DNA of 64,000 nt from Austropuccinia psidii (Eukaryota > Basidiomycota > Pucciniomycetes > Pucciniales > Sphaerophragmiaceae), in NCBI GenBank assembly GCA_023105745.1, contig JALGQZ010000009.1, positions 9,088,937 to 9,152,936 of the forward strand, in the 5' to 3' direction. Each line of letters begins with the position of its first letter. Position 1 is the first letter of the stretch. Below the pieces are notes generated by a model, which ran no database searches, was not told the DNA's origin, and worked only from the letters and a program-made list of their open reading frames with translations. The position numbers and the translations under genes are program-made. This document shows positions 46,841 to 57,219 of the stretch, piece by piece.

Positions 46841-47482
46841 GTTCAATAATTTCCCATGGCCTTGAATATGAGTTGTCAATCCTACAAAAGAGCCTGTTTA
46901 TCATTCTATACCACATATTTTGGCCAGTATGGGGTCCCCATACATGTTGTTTACATCATTCTATGTGTCATCCATGTTAGAAGAAGGCTATGTGGTCCCC
47001 AAAAGACTATTTTCACCTGGTATTGGGGAAAACTTCCCAAATGTGGTTTCAAAACCACATCTTAGCCCAATACAGTTTCTACAGGCAGTGTAAGAACAGC
47101 AAGCCAGTCCTTGGAATTGAAAATTCTTCACTCTTCCAATATGAACAGGCTCAGAGGCCCTTACCACCCAATTTTGAGATACAAAGGAGCCTTTTCTCTG
47201 CCAAAAAAAGGAGAATCTCCATCCTGCTCTTGAGCTCCTACATAATACAACTGTCCAAAACAGTTATACTCTTGGAAAAGAGCCAGATTATACTCTATTC
47301 TTAGTATTGCACCACCTATTATAGTTAGTCAATTGATAATCAGTTCACTGAGGGCTTTCAGAAGCACTCAGCACCACTATCCCTTCATAGTAAAGACCCA
47401 AAAACTATTATTATCTGTGTCACAGTCACAGTTAAAGTTGTGAATACTTTTCTTACAACTATATCATATACTCATCCTGACA
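46841..47482 (+). mobile_element. G1-family LTR, 3' fragment
   Basis: The sequence matches the last 640 bases or so of the G1 LTRs (hairpin at 47017-47074, end ACTCATCCTGACA). It begins exactly where the E3 LTR ends. The remaining 5' part is absent, consistent with E3 having inserted into an older G1 LTR and the left junction having been lost. Confidence 0.88.
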
Positions 47483-47565
47483 AGCTTTTTGGGTTATTCA
47501 GGATACTTTTTTGGTGTTTTCAAAGATCTCTCTATACTGTGTACATCTATTGGGGTCCAGTATTT

Positions 47566-49002
47566 TGTCAGCCTGTGACTCAAAACCAGAGCACAAGCAT
47601 GATAGTCAAAATACCATAAATCAATGGTATAGCCAAGACACCACCAAAACATGGATCTAAGGCAAATTAGCTCAAAAGGTATCAAAAGAAAGAGTAAAAT
47701 CACCTCTTTCTGAAAATATAAGTCCCATCACCATAGGACAAAGAATAACAAAGTTATTCCTGCTCAAAGTTGTTGCTGAGCATAAGCCTTAATTTTCACC
47801 TCTCATCTGAAATGTAGAAGAAGAAGCTTAACCCCATCAAATGGGTATGCAAAATGAAGCTCTAAGTCAGGGCTATTCAATGGTACTAGCCAAATTGAGC
47901 TAGCACCAATATTACTGGAGTTATGGTCTAATTCAGACCAAATAAGGGTGAACAAAACATTCACCTCTCATCTAACTTCTACAGTTTTAGTGTGAGATAC
48001 TTAAAGTGGGGTCTTTTTCGAAAGAGCACAATCAGGGATATTTGATGGTGTCATCCCTCCCCTCATATCTCAACTACAACTGAAGGCATGGGTCAAACAA
48101 GCCCAATACAGCTTTTGCCTAAAACACGCCTATGTACAAAAAATATTTTACATGGGATAACTTTGTCATATTTAATGATAACCATGTCAAATTGGCAATC
48201 ATTGTTTAGAGCACACACAGGGCTATCTACCAAACCAATTTTTGAGGATGATATCTCAAGAACTGACAAAGCTATAGCTTTTTTAAGGTCAAAATCTCAC
48301 ACTTTGCCCAATACAGCCTTACCATGGGATAATATCCCATTACCATTATTATGAGGTGTCAAACAGACAATGAAGCATGTTTATAATTCAATACCTCACA
48401 AGTCAGTCAATAATGGGGTCCCATACAGTTTCTGTACAGCATTCTACACGTCACACATGTCAGAATCAGGCTATGTGGTCCCCAGATGAAACGTTTCACC
48501 CTGTATTGGTGAAAACTGCCCGGATGTGGTTCAAAACCACATCTGAGCCTAATACAGGGTATAAAGGCTGTTTTCAAACCACAAGCCTGTCCTGTAAGGT
48601 AAAAAATCTTCACTTCCTCTACGTGGAAAGGTCTATCACCCTTTCCACCCATTTCAGGATAAAAAGGAGGCTTTTCACAGCCAGAAACGTTTTCCTCATC
48701 CTGCTCTTGAATTCCTACGTAGTACAACTGTCAAAAACGGTTATACTGTTGGAAAATAACCAGGTATACTCTTAGTTTAGTAGTATTGTAGTCTTTATTA
48801 TTGTAACCCAACAGGTAAAGCTGCACCCAGGGCTTTCAACAGCACTCACCACCACTATTGCAAAATAGTAAATCCCTTTTATTTTTATTATAAACCTTTT
48901 TAGCAATAAATATCATTATTTTTAAACTTTATATCCATGTCACAATCATAGTTAAAGTTGTAATTAACCTATTTACTGCTTCTGCATAGACTCATTCTAA
49001 CA
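47566..49002 (+). mobile_element. 5' LTR of G1a
   Basis: It starts TGTCAGCCTGTGACTC and ends GACTCATTCTAACA (the 3' LTR ends CATCCTGACA). An 11-base block near 47755 (TTCCTGCTCAA) is missing from the 3' LTR. A GGATAAAAAGGAGG stretch near 48657 is a possible TATA region. The short frames at 48088-48775 are LTR sequence and recur in every copy. Confidence 0.95.
48499..48559 (+). other. Conserved nested LTR hairpin (5' copy)
   Basis: The outer stem CCTGTATTGG / CTAATACAGG encloses an inner stem CGGATGTGGTT / AACCACATCTG. Equivalent hairpins occur in all six G1 LTRs in the window. The sequence is at the RNA level in the part shared by LTR transcripts if transcription starts near the upstream A-rich box. 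Confidence 0.75.
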
Positions 49003-49005
49003 ATT

Positions 49006-49017
49006 TGGGGGCCTGGC
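49006..49017 (+). other. Primer binding site of G1a
   Basis: TGGGGGCCTGGC lies three bases after the 5' LTR end and is identical to the G1b site. A tRNA 3' end would pair here to start minus-strand DNA. The tRNA is not identified. Confidence 0.65.
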
Positions 49018-49604
49018 CGTAATTTTTTGACCTTTTTGGACCTTTATAAGTGAGTTTTTCTCTTATTTCTCACTTTCTGACTATTGTTTTATCTTTTTAC
49101 GCGTAATTTTGTTTAAAGATATATATATTATATATTTTTTATCATCTTTTGGTATATGAATCACCATTTTTACTCATATTAAAAAGAGTACTTGTCACAT
49201 GGCTAATACCCACAAGATTATTATTTTTGGCGTGTTTTACATATAAAAACACTTAAGCCATCAATAAGTCCTGTATTTTTTATTAAATAAGGACACCTCT
49301 GACTGTAAAGCCAACAGTTGATGCGTGATTAAGTGTGTTTTTAACTCAATTACACTTATACAGAGCCACTTGTACAGATTATACTCAAAACCCACAAGTG
49401 AATTTGTGGGATACTGACACACAAACAGTGTGACAGGGTACCAAGAGCTGTAATTCTGACGTGGAATTGTTAATTCAATTACACTATCATTATACAGGGA
49501 ATATTGTAGTAACATACAAGCCCAAAGGCCACTCTTAGACGTGCAAAACCAGCATTTGAAGAAGTCTTAACTGATATTACCCCTCTTTTTCCTCCCTTGA
49601 TTCA
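49018..49604 (+). other. G1a leader with probable intron 3' end
   Basis: No ATG-started reading frame of note. At its end, TTAACTGATATTACCCC, a pyrimidine tract and TTGATTCAG form a strong fungal branch site and acceptor just before the leader ORF. GTGAGT at 49050 is a candidate donor, but it is not kept in G1b, so this intron is unproven. The minus-strand frame 49261-49515 is unsupported. Confidence 0.45.
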
Positions 49605-49605
49605 G

Positions 49606-50674
49606 TGGAAGAAAACTATATCCCACTTGAGACCCAGTCACAGGCCAACACACCAGTGACACCCTCAGAACCAGAGGGCAGCAAGGAAAAAGGAAAGAGG
49701 CACAGTGAAGGCCTGATAACAGCAAAGAAGTGGACTCCAATAGCCACCCAGAGAAGTAGAAAACCACAAAACTCTTCATCAATACAAGGTAAACCAAGCT
49801 TAACAACTTGTACAGGGAAGATTACTACAATTAACCCAGTTATAACCTCTAAAGGTAAATTGCCCAAGTCAGCAGACAAAAAATTTGTACAAGGCACAGT
49901 CAAAGGTAAATACCGTAAGAACATAAAGTTTTTGACTGCTTGCAAACACTGATATGTCACCTGCATACCTCAGAGACCTTGGCTTCCAAAGGAACCAGCC
50001 AGAGGACAGGGAAGAATTGTCCAGAACCAGAAGACCTGGAAGAGGACACCTTGGACACAGTGGTGGATGGCAAAACAATGAGGGAGATGATATCAACCCT
50101 TCCATTCACACTCCAATTCAACAGGAACCTCAAACCAGAGGACTGGAAGGATATGGATCAAGTTCTTCAGCTCCACCAACTCCTCAAAGATCCATTTCAA
50201 TGGAGCATGGACAACAAGAGGTTCAACCTGGCATCGCACTGGGCAGAACTTGGAGCGAGTTGCCAGAAGATCTGTCTCAAAGAGATAGACTTCAAGGACC
50301 TTATGGTAATCACCAAAGGTTGGAATCCTACCAGGCAGTTCAGACTCCTGGAGGCAAGGGCACAGAGGATAAGGGAGAATCAAGCCACTATCCTAGCTAT
50401 AGAAGAACAGTTAACCCAGACAGGGCCTACTCAGATTCCTTCAGGCTCATAAGGAGCAGGCCAAATCAGCTCTCCAGTGGCTTCACACCATTCATACACC
50501 AACAAGTCAATGACCAGGAGTCACCACTATTCACAATTACAGGAGGTTTCCAGGAGAAGGAAATGATACAAGGGGAAAAACAAGACCTCTTTCAGCCAAA
50601 GGCAGAAAGAGGCAGACCTCATAATCCAGAAGTTGTTGGATTTGGTGAAAGAAGTGCACAAGAGCCAGAAGTAG
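49606..50674 (+). pseudogene. G1a ORF1: spliced leader protein, two exons
   Basis: Exon 1 (49606-49905) encodes E-E-N-Y-I-P-L-E-T-Q-S-Q onward and has no internal ATG. Its first codon may be split across an upstream splice site. The intron at 49906-49973 joins it in frame to exon 2 (49974 onward), with T-L-A-S-K-G-T, E-D-T-L-D-T-V-V-D-G, N-L-K-P-E-D-W-K-D-M-D-Q and N-L-A-S-H-W. Exon 2 has a TAA at 50450-50452 (CAA in G1b) and a TGA at 50564-50566 (also TGA in G1b), and ends at TAG 50672-50674, which is conserved in G1b. The protein is polar and probably helical, with no enzyme motif. It overlaps gag in another frame. Function is unknown; a gag-like or RNA-binding role is a guess. Confidence 0.75.
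49906..49973 (+). other. 68-base intron containing the gag start codon
   Basis: GTAAATACC donor, CACTGAT branch site, CATACCTCAG acceptor. Splicing joins the two ORF1 exons in frame. The ATG of gag (49954-49956) lies inside it, so spliced RNA cannot start gag there. The same intron, same length and same internal ATG occur in G1b (18794-18861). Confidence 0.85.
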
Positions 50675-52167
50675 TTGTAAACTACTCTAGAATCAGTAGT
50701 CCTAGTAATAGAAAAATTACCCCCACTCAGACTGAACATAACATTGTCACATCTGAGAGTAACCTGAACAGTGATGCACTGTGGTTACAAATGTCCCAAT
50801 ATGCTGAGCAATTTGCAAAGAAGTTTGCAGAACTTGAAGCAAGCCATGAGAGGATGAAGAAATTACAAGCCTCCATGGATAAAATAGTTAAAAATCTTCA
50901 AGAAGGACATGCTCAATTTAGCAAAGCCTCTGAAGAGACCAACAAAAGACTGAATCTAATCTTTGAAGAACAACACCACAGCAGAAGGGACAGGGATTGT
51001 CTGGATCAAGACATAAAGAAATTGTTTAATGTCTACCATAGCTTGAAGCCCCAACCACAAGGCCAAGTTATGGATAATCCATATCAACCAGATGTCATGT
51101 TGAGGAATAAGGAAGGGACTCCAACACAATACCAGGATGGAGATGGAATGTCTTATTCAGAAAAGGAAGCCTTGAAACAGCTTCCTGAGGCCTCAAGTTG
51201 GCCCAAATTCTCTGGAACAGGAGAATATGATCATATGGAGCTCATAGATTATATTGATGGACTCTTCATTGATGTACCAAGCATACCAGATTACTGGATT
51301 ACTGCTAGACTAAATACAGCATTTGAAGGTCATGCTAGTATATGGTACACAGAAGTGAAAGAAATACATGGCAGAAGAAACTGGCCATGGTGGAAGAGTC
51401 AGAACATCCAAAGGTACAGTAATGGTAATTGGATATGGCAAAAGACCATGTCATTTGAAAATGACAAATCCTCTGTGGACAAAGATCCATATGAGTGGTT
51501 TCTTAGACAGTCTAAGAGACTTAAAGCCATTGATCCTCAGATGAACATCCAAATGAGGAATCACAAGCTCCTGACACAACTGCCAGGAGAGCTTGAGCAT
51601 GCAGTAAAATGCAGATGCAACCAAAATTGCACTCTAGATGATATTGCAAATACCTTACAAGATATAAGGAAAAGGACTCATATAGGGAGATTCAGCTTAT
51701 ATAGAAACAATAGTTTCAAAGAGAAAAAACCTCTCAGGGTAGAGTTCAAAGACAAACCCAGTGAATGAGTGGCAGAAGTGGGAAAGAAGAAGAATTCTTG
51801 TCACAATTGTGGTTCAGAAGACCACTATGCCAACAACTGTCTAAATGCAAAGAAAAAAGTCTATGCTATTGAGAAAGTCCCAGAGCAGGAATCCCCAACA
51901 GATGATTCTGAATCGGACTCTATAGGTGATGCCATCAGAGAGCCATCTGATGATGACCAAGACCCAAGAGCAAACACCATTAGAAATTCAGAACATGCAG
52001 TTGGAAGCAGGCATGCCACAGGATACTTCCAGCAAAAATTTGTGCAAAAATACACAAGATGCACAAACATTCCTGGTTACACCAACCAAAGGGATGGCAT
52101 ATATACATGGGACAGCCACAAAAATGACTGTCTGTATAGACAATGCTCAGCATCCACTGATCATTGA
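49954..52167 (+). pseudogene. gag: G1a gag (capsid and CCHC nucleocapsid), one in-frame stop
   Basis: The frame opens at ATG 49954. Residues 1-230 or so are polar and share their DNA with ORF1. A coiled, charged stretch follows (Q-Y-A-E-Q-F-A-K-K-F-A-E-L-E-A-S-H-E-R, about 50800-51000), then the capsid-like part (W-P-K-F-S-G-T-G-E-Y-D-H-M-E-L, S-I-W-Y-T-E, about 51200-51660) and one zinc knuckle C-H-N-C-G-S-E-D-H-Y-A-N-N-C at 51799-51840. A TGA at 51766-51768 interrupts it. G1b has AGA there, so it is a mutation. The frame ends at 52165-52167, inside the protease motif, because of the frame break with pol. Confidence 0.9.
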
Positions 52168-55100
52168 TAGTGGAGCACACTGCTCCATAGTGGCCAGAAA
52201 CTATCTGGACAACCACTTCCAAAACTGGGAAGAACAGCTCTTTCCCACCAAGGCAAAGAACTTTAAAAGTGCATCAGGGAAGATGACTTCCATTGGGACA
52301 ATTATCAAAGAGATAATTATAACCCATAGGAAAGGTAATATCAGACTCAACCCAGAGTTTGTAGTGCTTAATGATGCCCACATCCAAGGGTTTCTACTGG
52401 GAACAGATTGCAAGAGGATGTATGGCATAGATATTTACAACAGTCAAAATAGGCACATTACCATTGGTACTAACAAGGAAAAGAAATTTTCACTTGACAT
52501 ATACCAGATATATTCTCAGGGTCAACTAGAAGAACTTCTGAAGGAATTCAGAGAGGGACAGTTTAGCACTACCCTCACCAGTAAACAAAAACTTAGTTTA
52601 TTGAAGATGCTGAGGAAGAACAGACCAGCATTTGCCATTGATGAAGAACCATTAGGAAAGATCAAAGGCCATGATATAGAACTATATCTGGTTGTGGAAA
52701 AGCCTTATTCACCCATGCTCAGGAGGCCTCCTTATCCAGCAAGCCTGGAAACCAGGAAAGAAATTGAGAAACATATCAATGAACTCCTGGATATGGATGT
52801 TATCAGGAAGATTGGACATAATGAAATAGTGGAAATTACCACCCCTTTCCTAATCACCTGGCGTGATGGAAAGTCTAGACTGTGTGGAGATTTCAGAGCA
52901 CTGAGCAACTACACAAAAGCAGACAGGTACCCTATACCCAGGATACCTCATGCCTTGGATAAACTGGCGAAAGCCAAATACATAACCAAAATGGATTGTA
53001 TGAAAGGCTTCCACCAAAATGGAGTTAAACCAAACTCCATGAAATTACTCAGAATAATATGTCATATGGGCATATATGAGTATACCAGGATGCCATTTGG
53101 CATCAAAAATGCACCAGCCCACTTCCAGAGGATGATGGACACAATATTTCAAGATGAAATATTGGAAGTCTGGATGGTAGTATATATTGATGATATAATT
53201 ATATACTCAGAGACATGGGAAGACCATGTACAATACATAGAGAGAGTTCTAAGTAAATGTACACCCATTTATCTGAAAATTTCACTGAAGAAGTGTAATT
53301 TTGGCCAACAAGAGCTACTAGCTCTAGGACATAAAGTCTCAGGCCTTAGTCTGGAAATTGAAAAGAATAAAGTAGCAGCAGTACTGCAAAAGCCAGTACC
53401 AAAGAGCATCAAAGAGATGCAATCTTTCCTTGGGTTTGCTAGCTACTATAGAAACCACATCAAGAATTTTGCCCACATAACTAGTAGCTTATACAAGTTG
53501 TGGACAAAATATGTAGTTTTTGAAATTACCAAGGAAAGGAGGGATGCATATGAGAGGATCAAACATGAACTCACCAATGCACCGGTGCTCATCTTGCCTG
53601 ACTTTGAACTACTATTCAAGCTATATATAGATGCAGCATGTAGCCAAGGCTTAGGGGGAGCCCTTCACCAGAGACAAATAGTAGATGGTGGACCAAGAGA
53701 GGGAGTAATATGTTACATCTCTAGGAAACTGAAAGATTCAGAATCCAGGTATGGGGCCACCCAGACTGAATGTCTATGTCTAGTCTGGGCTCTAGAAAAA
53801 CTCCATTATTATTTGGAGGGTGCAGTCTTTGAAGTCTACACAGACTGCACAGCCTTGAAGTCTTTACTAAACATGAATACCACAAATAGACACATGCTGA
53901 GATGGCAAATAGCCATCCAGCAGTATAGAGGGAACATGACCATCATATACAAAGAAGGTAAAAGTCATACCAATGCAGATTGCCTTAGCAGGTGGTCACT
54001 GGATGATGTCAAAAGCAATCCAGCTTATGACCCTGAAGTTGCAGCCAAGATCCCTATTCATTTCATGGAAATAGATAGGAAGAAGAACTTCAGATTTTCT
54101 GAATGGGCACCAGGAAGTGGTACCCTTGACAGTGGAAACACTGATTCAGAAGGAACAGAAACTCCCATACTGGGAATAAGCTCCTCAGAACTGCAAAATG
54201 AATTTTTGAGTACAGTACTGAAGTCTTATGCCAAACTAAAACAGTGTGGCATATTACTACAACTCCTTCAGCAAAAGTACAGGAGTCCAGAACTGGAATC
54301 CCAGCTGGAAGAACCCTGGTTGAGAGCCTATAAGGATAACAAATTCTTCCTTATAGATGGCCTGCTTTATCACAGAGAAAAGCACACCAGTGCACTCACA
54401 GTGCTAGACAGGGACCACATCTCCTTTATCCTGCAGGAATGCCATGACTGCCCCTATATGGGACACATGAGTGAGCACAGAACCAAAGAGAGGGTGGCAA
54501 GCACAGCTTGGTGGCCCAAGTGAGAACTAGAGTTGAGTGAATACATCAACACTTGTGAGAGATGCCAAAAGGCAAATAGGAAACATTGGAAGAAGTATGG
54601 GTTACTTCAACACATAGAAGAACCCAAACATCCATGGGAAACCATCAATATGGACTGGGTTACAGGACTTGTCCCAGGAGGCAAAGAGAACTACAATGCC
54701 TGTTTAATAATAGCTTATAGGTTAAGCAAGAGCATGAGGTGTCTACCATGCCATAAAGAGGACACAGCCATGGATAATGCTCTGTTATTCTGGAATAATA
54801 TCATATCTACCTGTGGAGTCCCTAAAATCATTATTAGTGACAGGGACCCAAAATTCACCTCTGAATTTTGGACCAACCTAAATGACATGCTTGGCACCAA
54901 GCTTGCATTTTCCACAGCTTACCATCCCCAAACAGATGGCCCAGGTGAAAGGATGATCCAGACAATGGAGGACATCCTTAGGACGGTCTGTGCCTATGGC
55001 ATGGAATACAAGGACCATGAAGGATACACCCATGACTGGGTTACCCTTCTACCAGCTGTCCAACTGGCTTATAATACAAGTCAGCACTATACCACAGGAA

Positions 55101-55768
55101 AAATACCTGCACTGGTAGAGAAAGGGTGGAATCCCCTTTTGCCTGTGGATCACTTGAAGAAAAATCTTCTGACCATCCACCCCACAGACAAAGACTTCCA
55201 TGATATGTGGAAGAGGGCTTGTGACACAGCTGCTAAATGCATAGCTGAGGCAAAAGATTATAATAAGCAGAGGTGGGACAAGACACACATGGAACCTGAC
55301 TTTAAGGAAGGGGACCAGGTGTTGGTGTCTACACTAAACTTCAACAATCTTAAAGGACCCAAAAAGATGAGAGGCTCATTTTTAGGGCCCTTCACTATCA
55401 TTAAATTGATAGGAAGAAATGCAGTGGAAGTCAAGCTCACAGAGGAATTTTCCAGGAAACACCCAGTCTTTCCAGTGAGTTTGGTCAAACCATACTTCCA
55501 AACAGAGGAGGATAAATTCCCCTACAGGAGGGAGAACCTCACACCACCAGAGATAGTGGAAGTGGAGGACTCCCCTGGACCTGTGAGTAAGATCATCAGG
55601 GCCAGGAAGATCAGACTTAATGGGAAGGATCAAAGACAATACTTAGTCAGATTCAAGAACCAGACAGCTGATGAAGACAAATGGTTGGCAGAAGATGCCA
55701 TACCAGATGGGAACCTTCATTTAAGGAGATTCAGAGCCTCTAGGAGGACTGAACAGTTTCATCAATGA
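51926..55768 (+). pseudogene. pol: G1a pol: protease, RT, RNase H, integrase, chromodomain
   Basis: One frame from 51926. Protease L-I-I-D-S-G-A-H-C-S has its Asp at 52166-52168. RT has G-D-F-R-A-L and Y-I-D-D (53183-53194). RNase H has Y-I-D-A-A-C-S-Q-G-L-G and Y-T-D-C-T-A-L (about 53620-53850). Integrase has its zinc region up to 54520 and on to C-E-R-C-Q-K, then [12 protein letters not shown] and G-E-R-M-I-Q for D, D and E. The tail has G-P-F-T-I-I and a chromodomain-like K-I-I-R-A-R-K-I...Q-Y-L-V-R-F (55591-55704). The stop TGA at 54521-54523 replaces a Trp codon (TGG in G1b). All other catalytic residues seem present. The frame is +1 to gag because of a linker deletion. Confidence 0.94.
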
Positions 55769-55780
55769 TGAGCCTTTTTT

Positions 55781-55792
55781 AGAGGGAGGGTA
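55781..55792 (+). other. Polypurine tract of G1a
   Basis: AGAGGGAGGGTA directly precedes TGTCAGCC of the 3' LTR. It is the plus-strand primer site. Confidence 0.85.
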
Positions 55793-57214
55793 TGTCAGCC
55801 TGTGACTCAAAACCAGAGCACAAGCATGACAGCCAAAATACCATAAATCAATGGTATAGCCAAGATACCACCAAAACATGGAGCTGAGCCAAATTAGCTC
55901 AAAAGGTATCAAAAAAAAGAGGAAACTCATGTATTTCTGAAAATATAAGTCCCATCACCATAGGACAAAGAATAACAAAGTTGTTGCTGAGCATAAACCT
56001 TAATTTTCACCTCTCATCTGAAATCCAGAAGAAGAGGCTTAACCCAATCAAAGGGGTATGCAAAATGAAGCTCTAAGTCAGTGCTATCCAATGGTACTAG
56101 CCAAATTGAGCTAGCACCAATATTACTGGAGTTATGGTCTAATTCAGACCAAATAAGGGTGAACAAAACATTCACCTCTCATCTAACTTCTACAGTTTTA
56201 GTGTGAGATACTTAAGGTGGGGTCTTTTTTCAAAGAGCACAATCAGGGATATCTGATTGTGTCATCCATTTCCTCATATCTCAACTACAACTGAAGTTAT
56301 GGGGCAAACAAGCCCAATACAGCTTTTGCCTAAAACACGCCTATGTACAAAGAATATTTTACATGGGATAACTTTGTCATATTTAATGATAACCATGTCA
56401 AATTGGGTACCATTGTGTAGATCACACATAGGGCTATCTACCAAACCAGTTTTGAGGATGATATCCCAAGAACTGACAAATCTATAGCTTTTTTAAGGTA
56501 AAATTCTCACACTTTGGCCAATACAGCCTTACCATGGGATAATATCCCATAACCATGATTATGAGGTGTCAAACAGACAAAGAAGCATGTTTATAATTCA
56601 ATACCTCATAGGTCAGTCAATACTGGGGTCCCATACAGTTTCTGTACAGCATTCTATGCGTCACACATGTCAGAATCAGGCTATGTGGTCCCCAGATGAA
56701 ACGTTTCACCCTGTATTGGTGAAAACTGCTCAGATGTGGTTTCAAAACCACATCTGAGCCCAATACAGGGTATACAGGCTGTTTTCAAACCACAAGCCTT
56801 TCCTGGAAGGTCAAAAATCTTCACTTCCTCTATGTGGAAAGGTCTAGCACCCTTTCCACCCCATTACAGGATAAAAAGGAGGCTTTTCACAGCCACAAAA
56901 GTTTTCCTCATCCTGCTCTTGAATTCCTACGTAGTACAACTGTCAAAAACAGTTATACTCTTGGAAAATAACCAGGTATACTCTTAATTTAGTAGTATTG
57001 TAGTCTTTATTATTGTAACCCAACAGGTAAAGCTGCACCCAGGGCTTTCAACAGCACTCACCACCACTATTGCAAAATAGTAAAGCCCTTTTATTTTTAT
57101 TATAAACCTTTCTATCAATAAATATCTTAATTTTTAAACTTTATATCCGTGTCACAGTCATAGTTAAAGTTGTAATTAGCCTATTTACTGCTTCTACATA
57201 GACTCATCCTGACA
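55793..57214 (+). mobile_element. 3' LTR of G1a
   Basis: TGTCAGCC...CATCCTGACA, 1422 bases, followed by the TATTT duplication. The short frames at 56257-56987 are LTR-internal and recur in the other copies, so they are not genes. Confidence 0.95.
56709..56770 (+). other. Conserved nested LTR hairpin (3' copy, best preserved)
   Basis: Inner stem CTCAGATGTGGTTT / AAACCACATCTGAG with a two-base loop, perfectly paired over 14 bases. Outer stem CCCTGTATTGG / CCCAATACAGGG. It is the cleanest of the six copies in the window. Confidence 0.8.
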
Positions 57215-57219
57215 TATTT

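Larger units (their letters stand above)
47566..57214 (+). mobile_element. Ty3/gypsy chromovirus G1a, complete but inactive
   Basis: It has two LTRs (1437 and 1422 bases), PBS, a leader ORF with intron, gag, pol, PPT, and TATTT on both outer sides (47561-47565 and 57215-57219). The order protease-RT-RNase H-integrase plus a chromodomain-like tail places it in the chromoviruses. In one 120-base stretch (48371 against 56581) the LTRs differ at six positions, so the insertion is not recent. Two in-frame TGA codons and one gag/pol frame break inactivate it. Confidence 0.96.

Noticed and set aside
49050..49604. A firm 555-base leader intron from GTGAGT at 49050
   Set aside because: The acceptor is strong, but the donor is not conserved in G1b and the length is unusual for these introns.
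51766..51771. TGA between the gag capsid and zinc knuckle as programmed readthrough, as in some retroelements
   Set aside because: The sister copy has AGA at the same codon, so the stop is a point mutation of this copy.
51926..52167. A conserved +1 gag-pol frameshift, because both copies show the same frame relation
   Set aside because: The alignment shows two different indels (26 bases in one copy, one base in an A-run in the other). I keep it only as an alternative in the findings.
56257..56987. Small proteins encoded in the G1 LTRs (similar peptides recur at 11572, 20179, 48088, 48377 and 56566)
   Set aside because: They recur because the LTR recurs. Frames are interrupted at different places, and the best stretch coincides with the hairpin.
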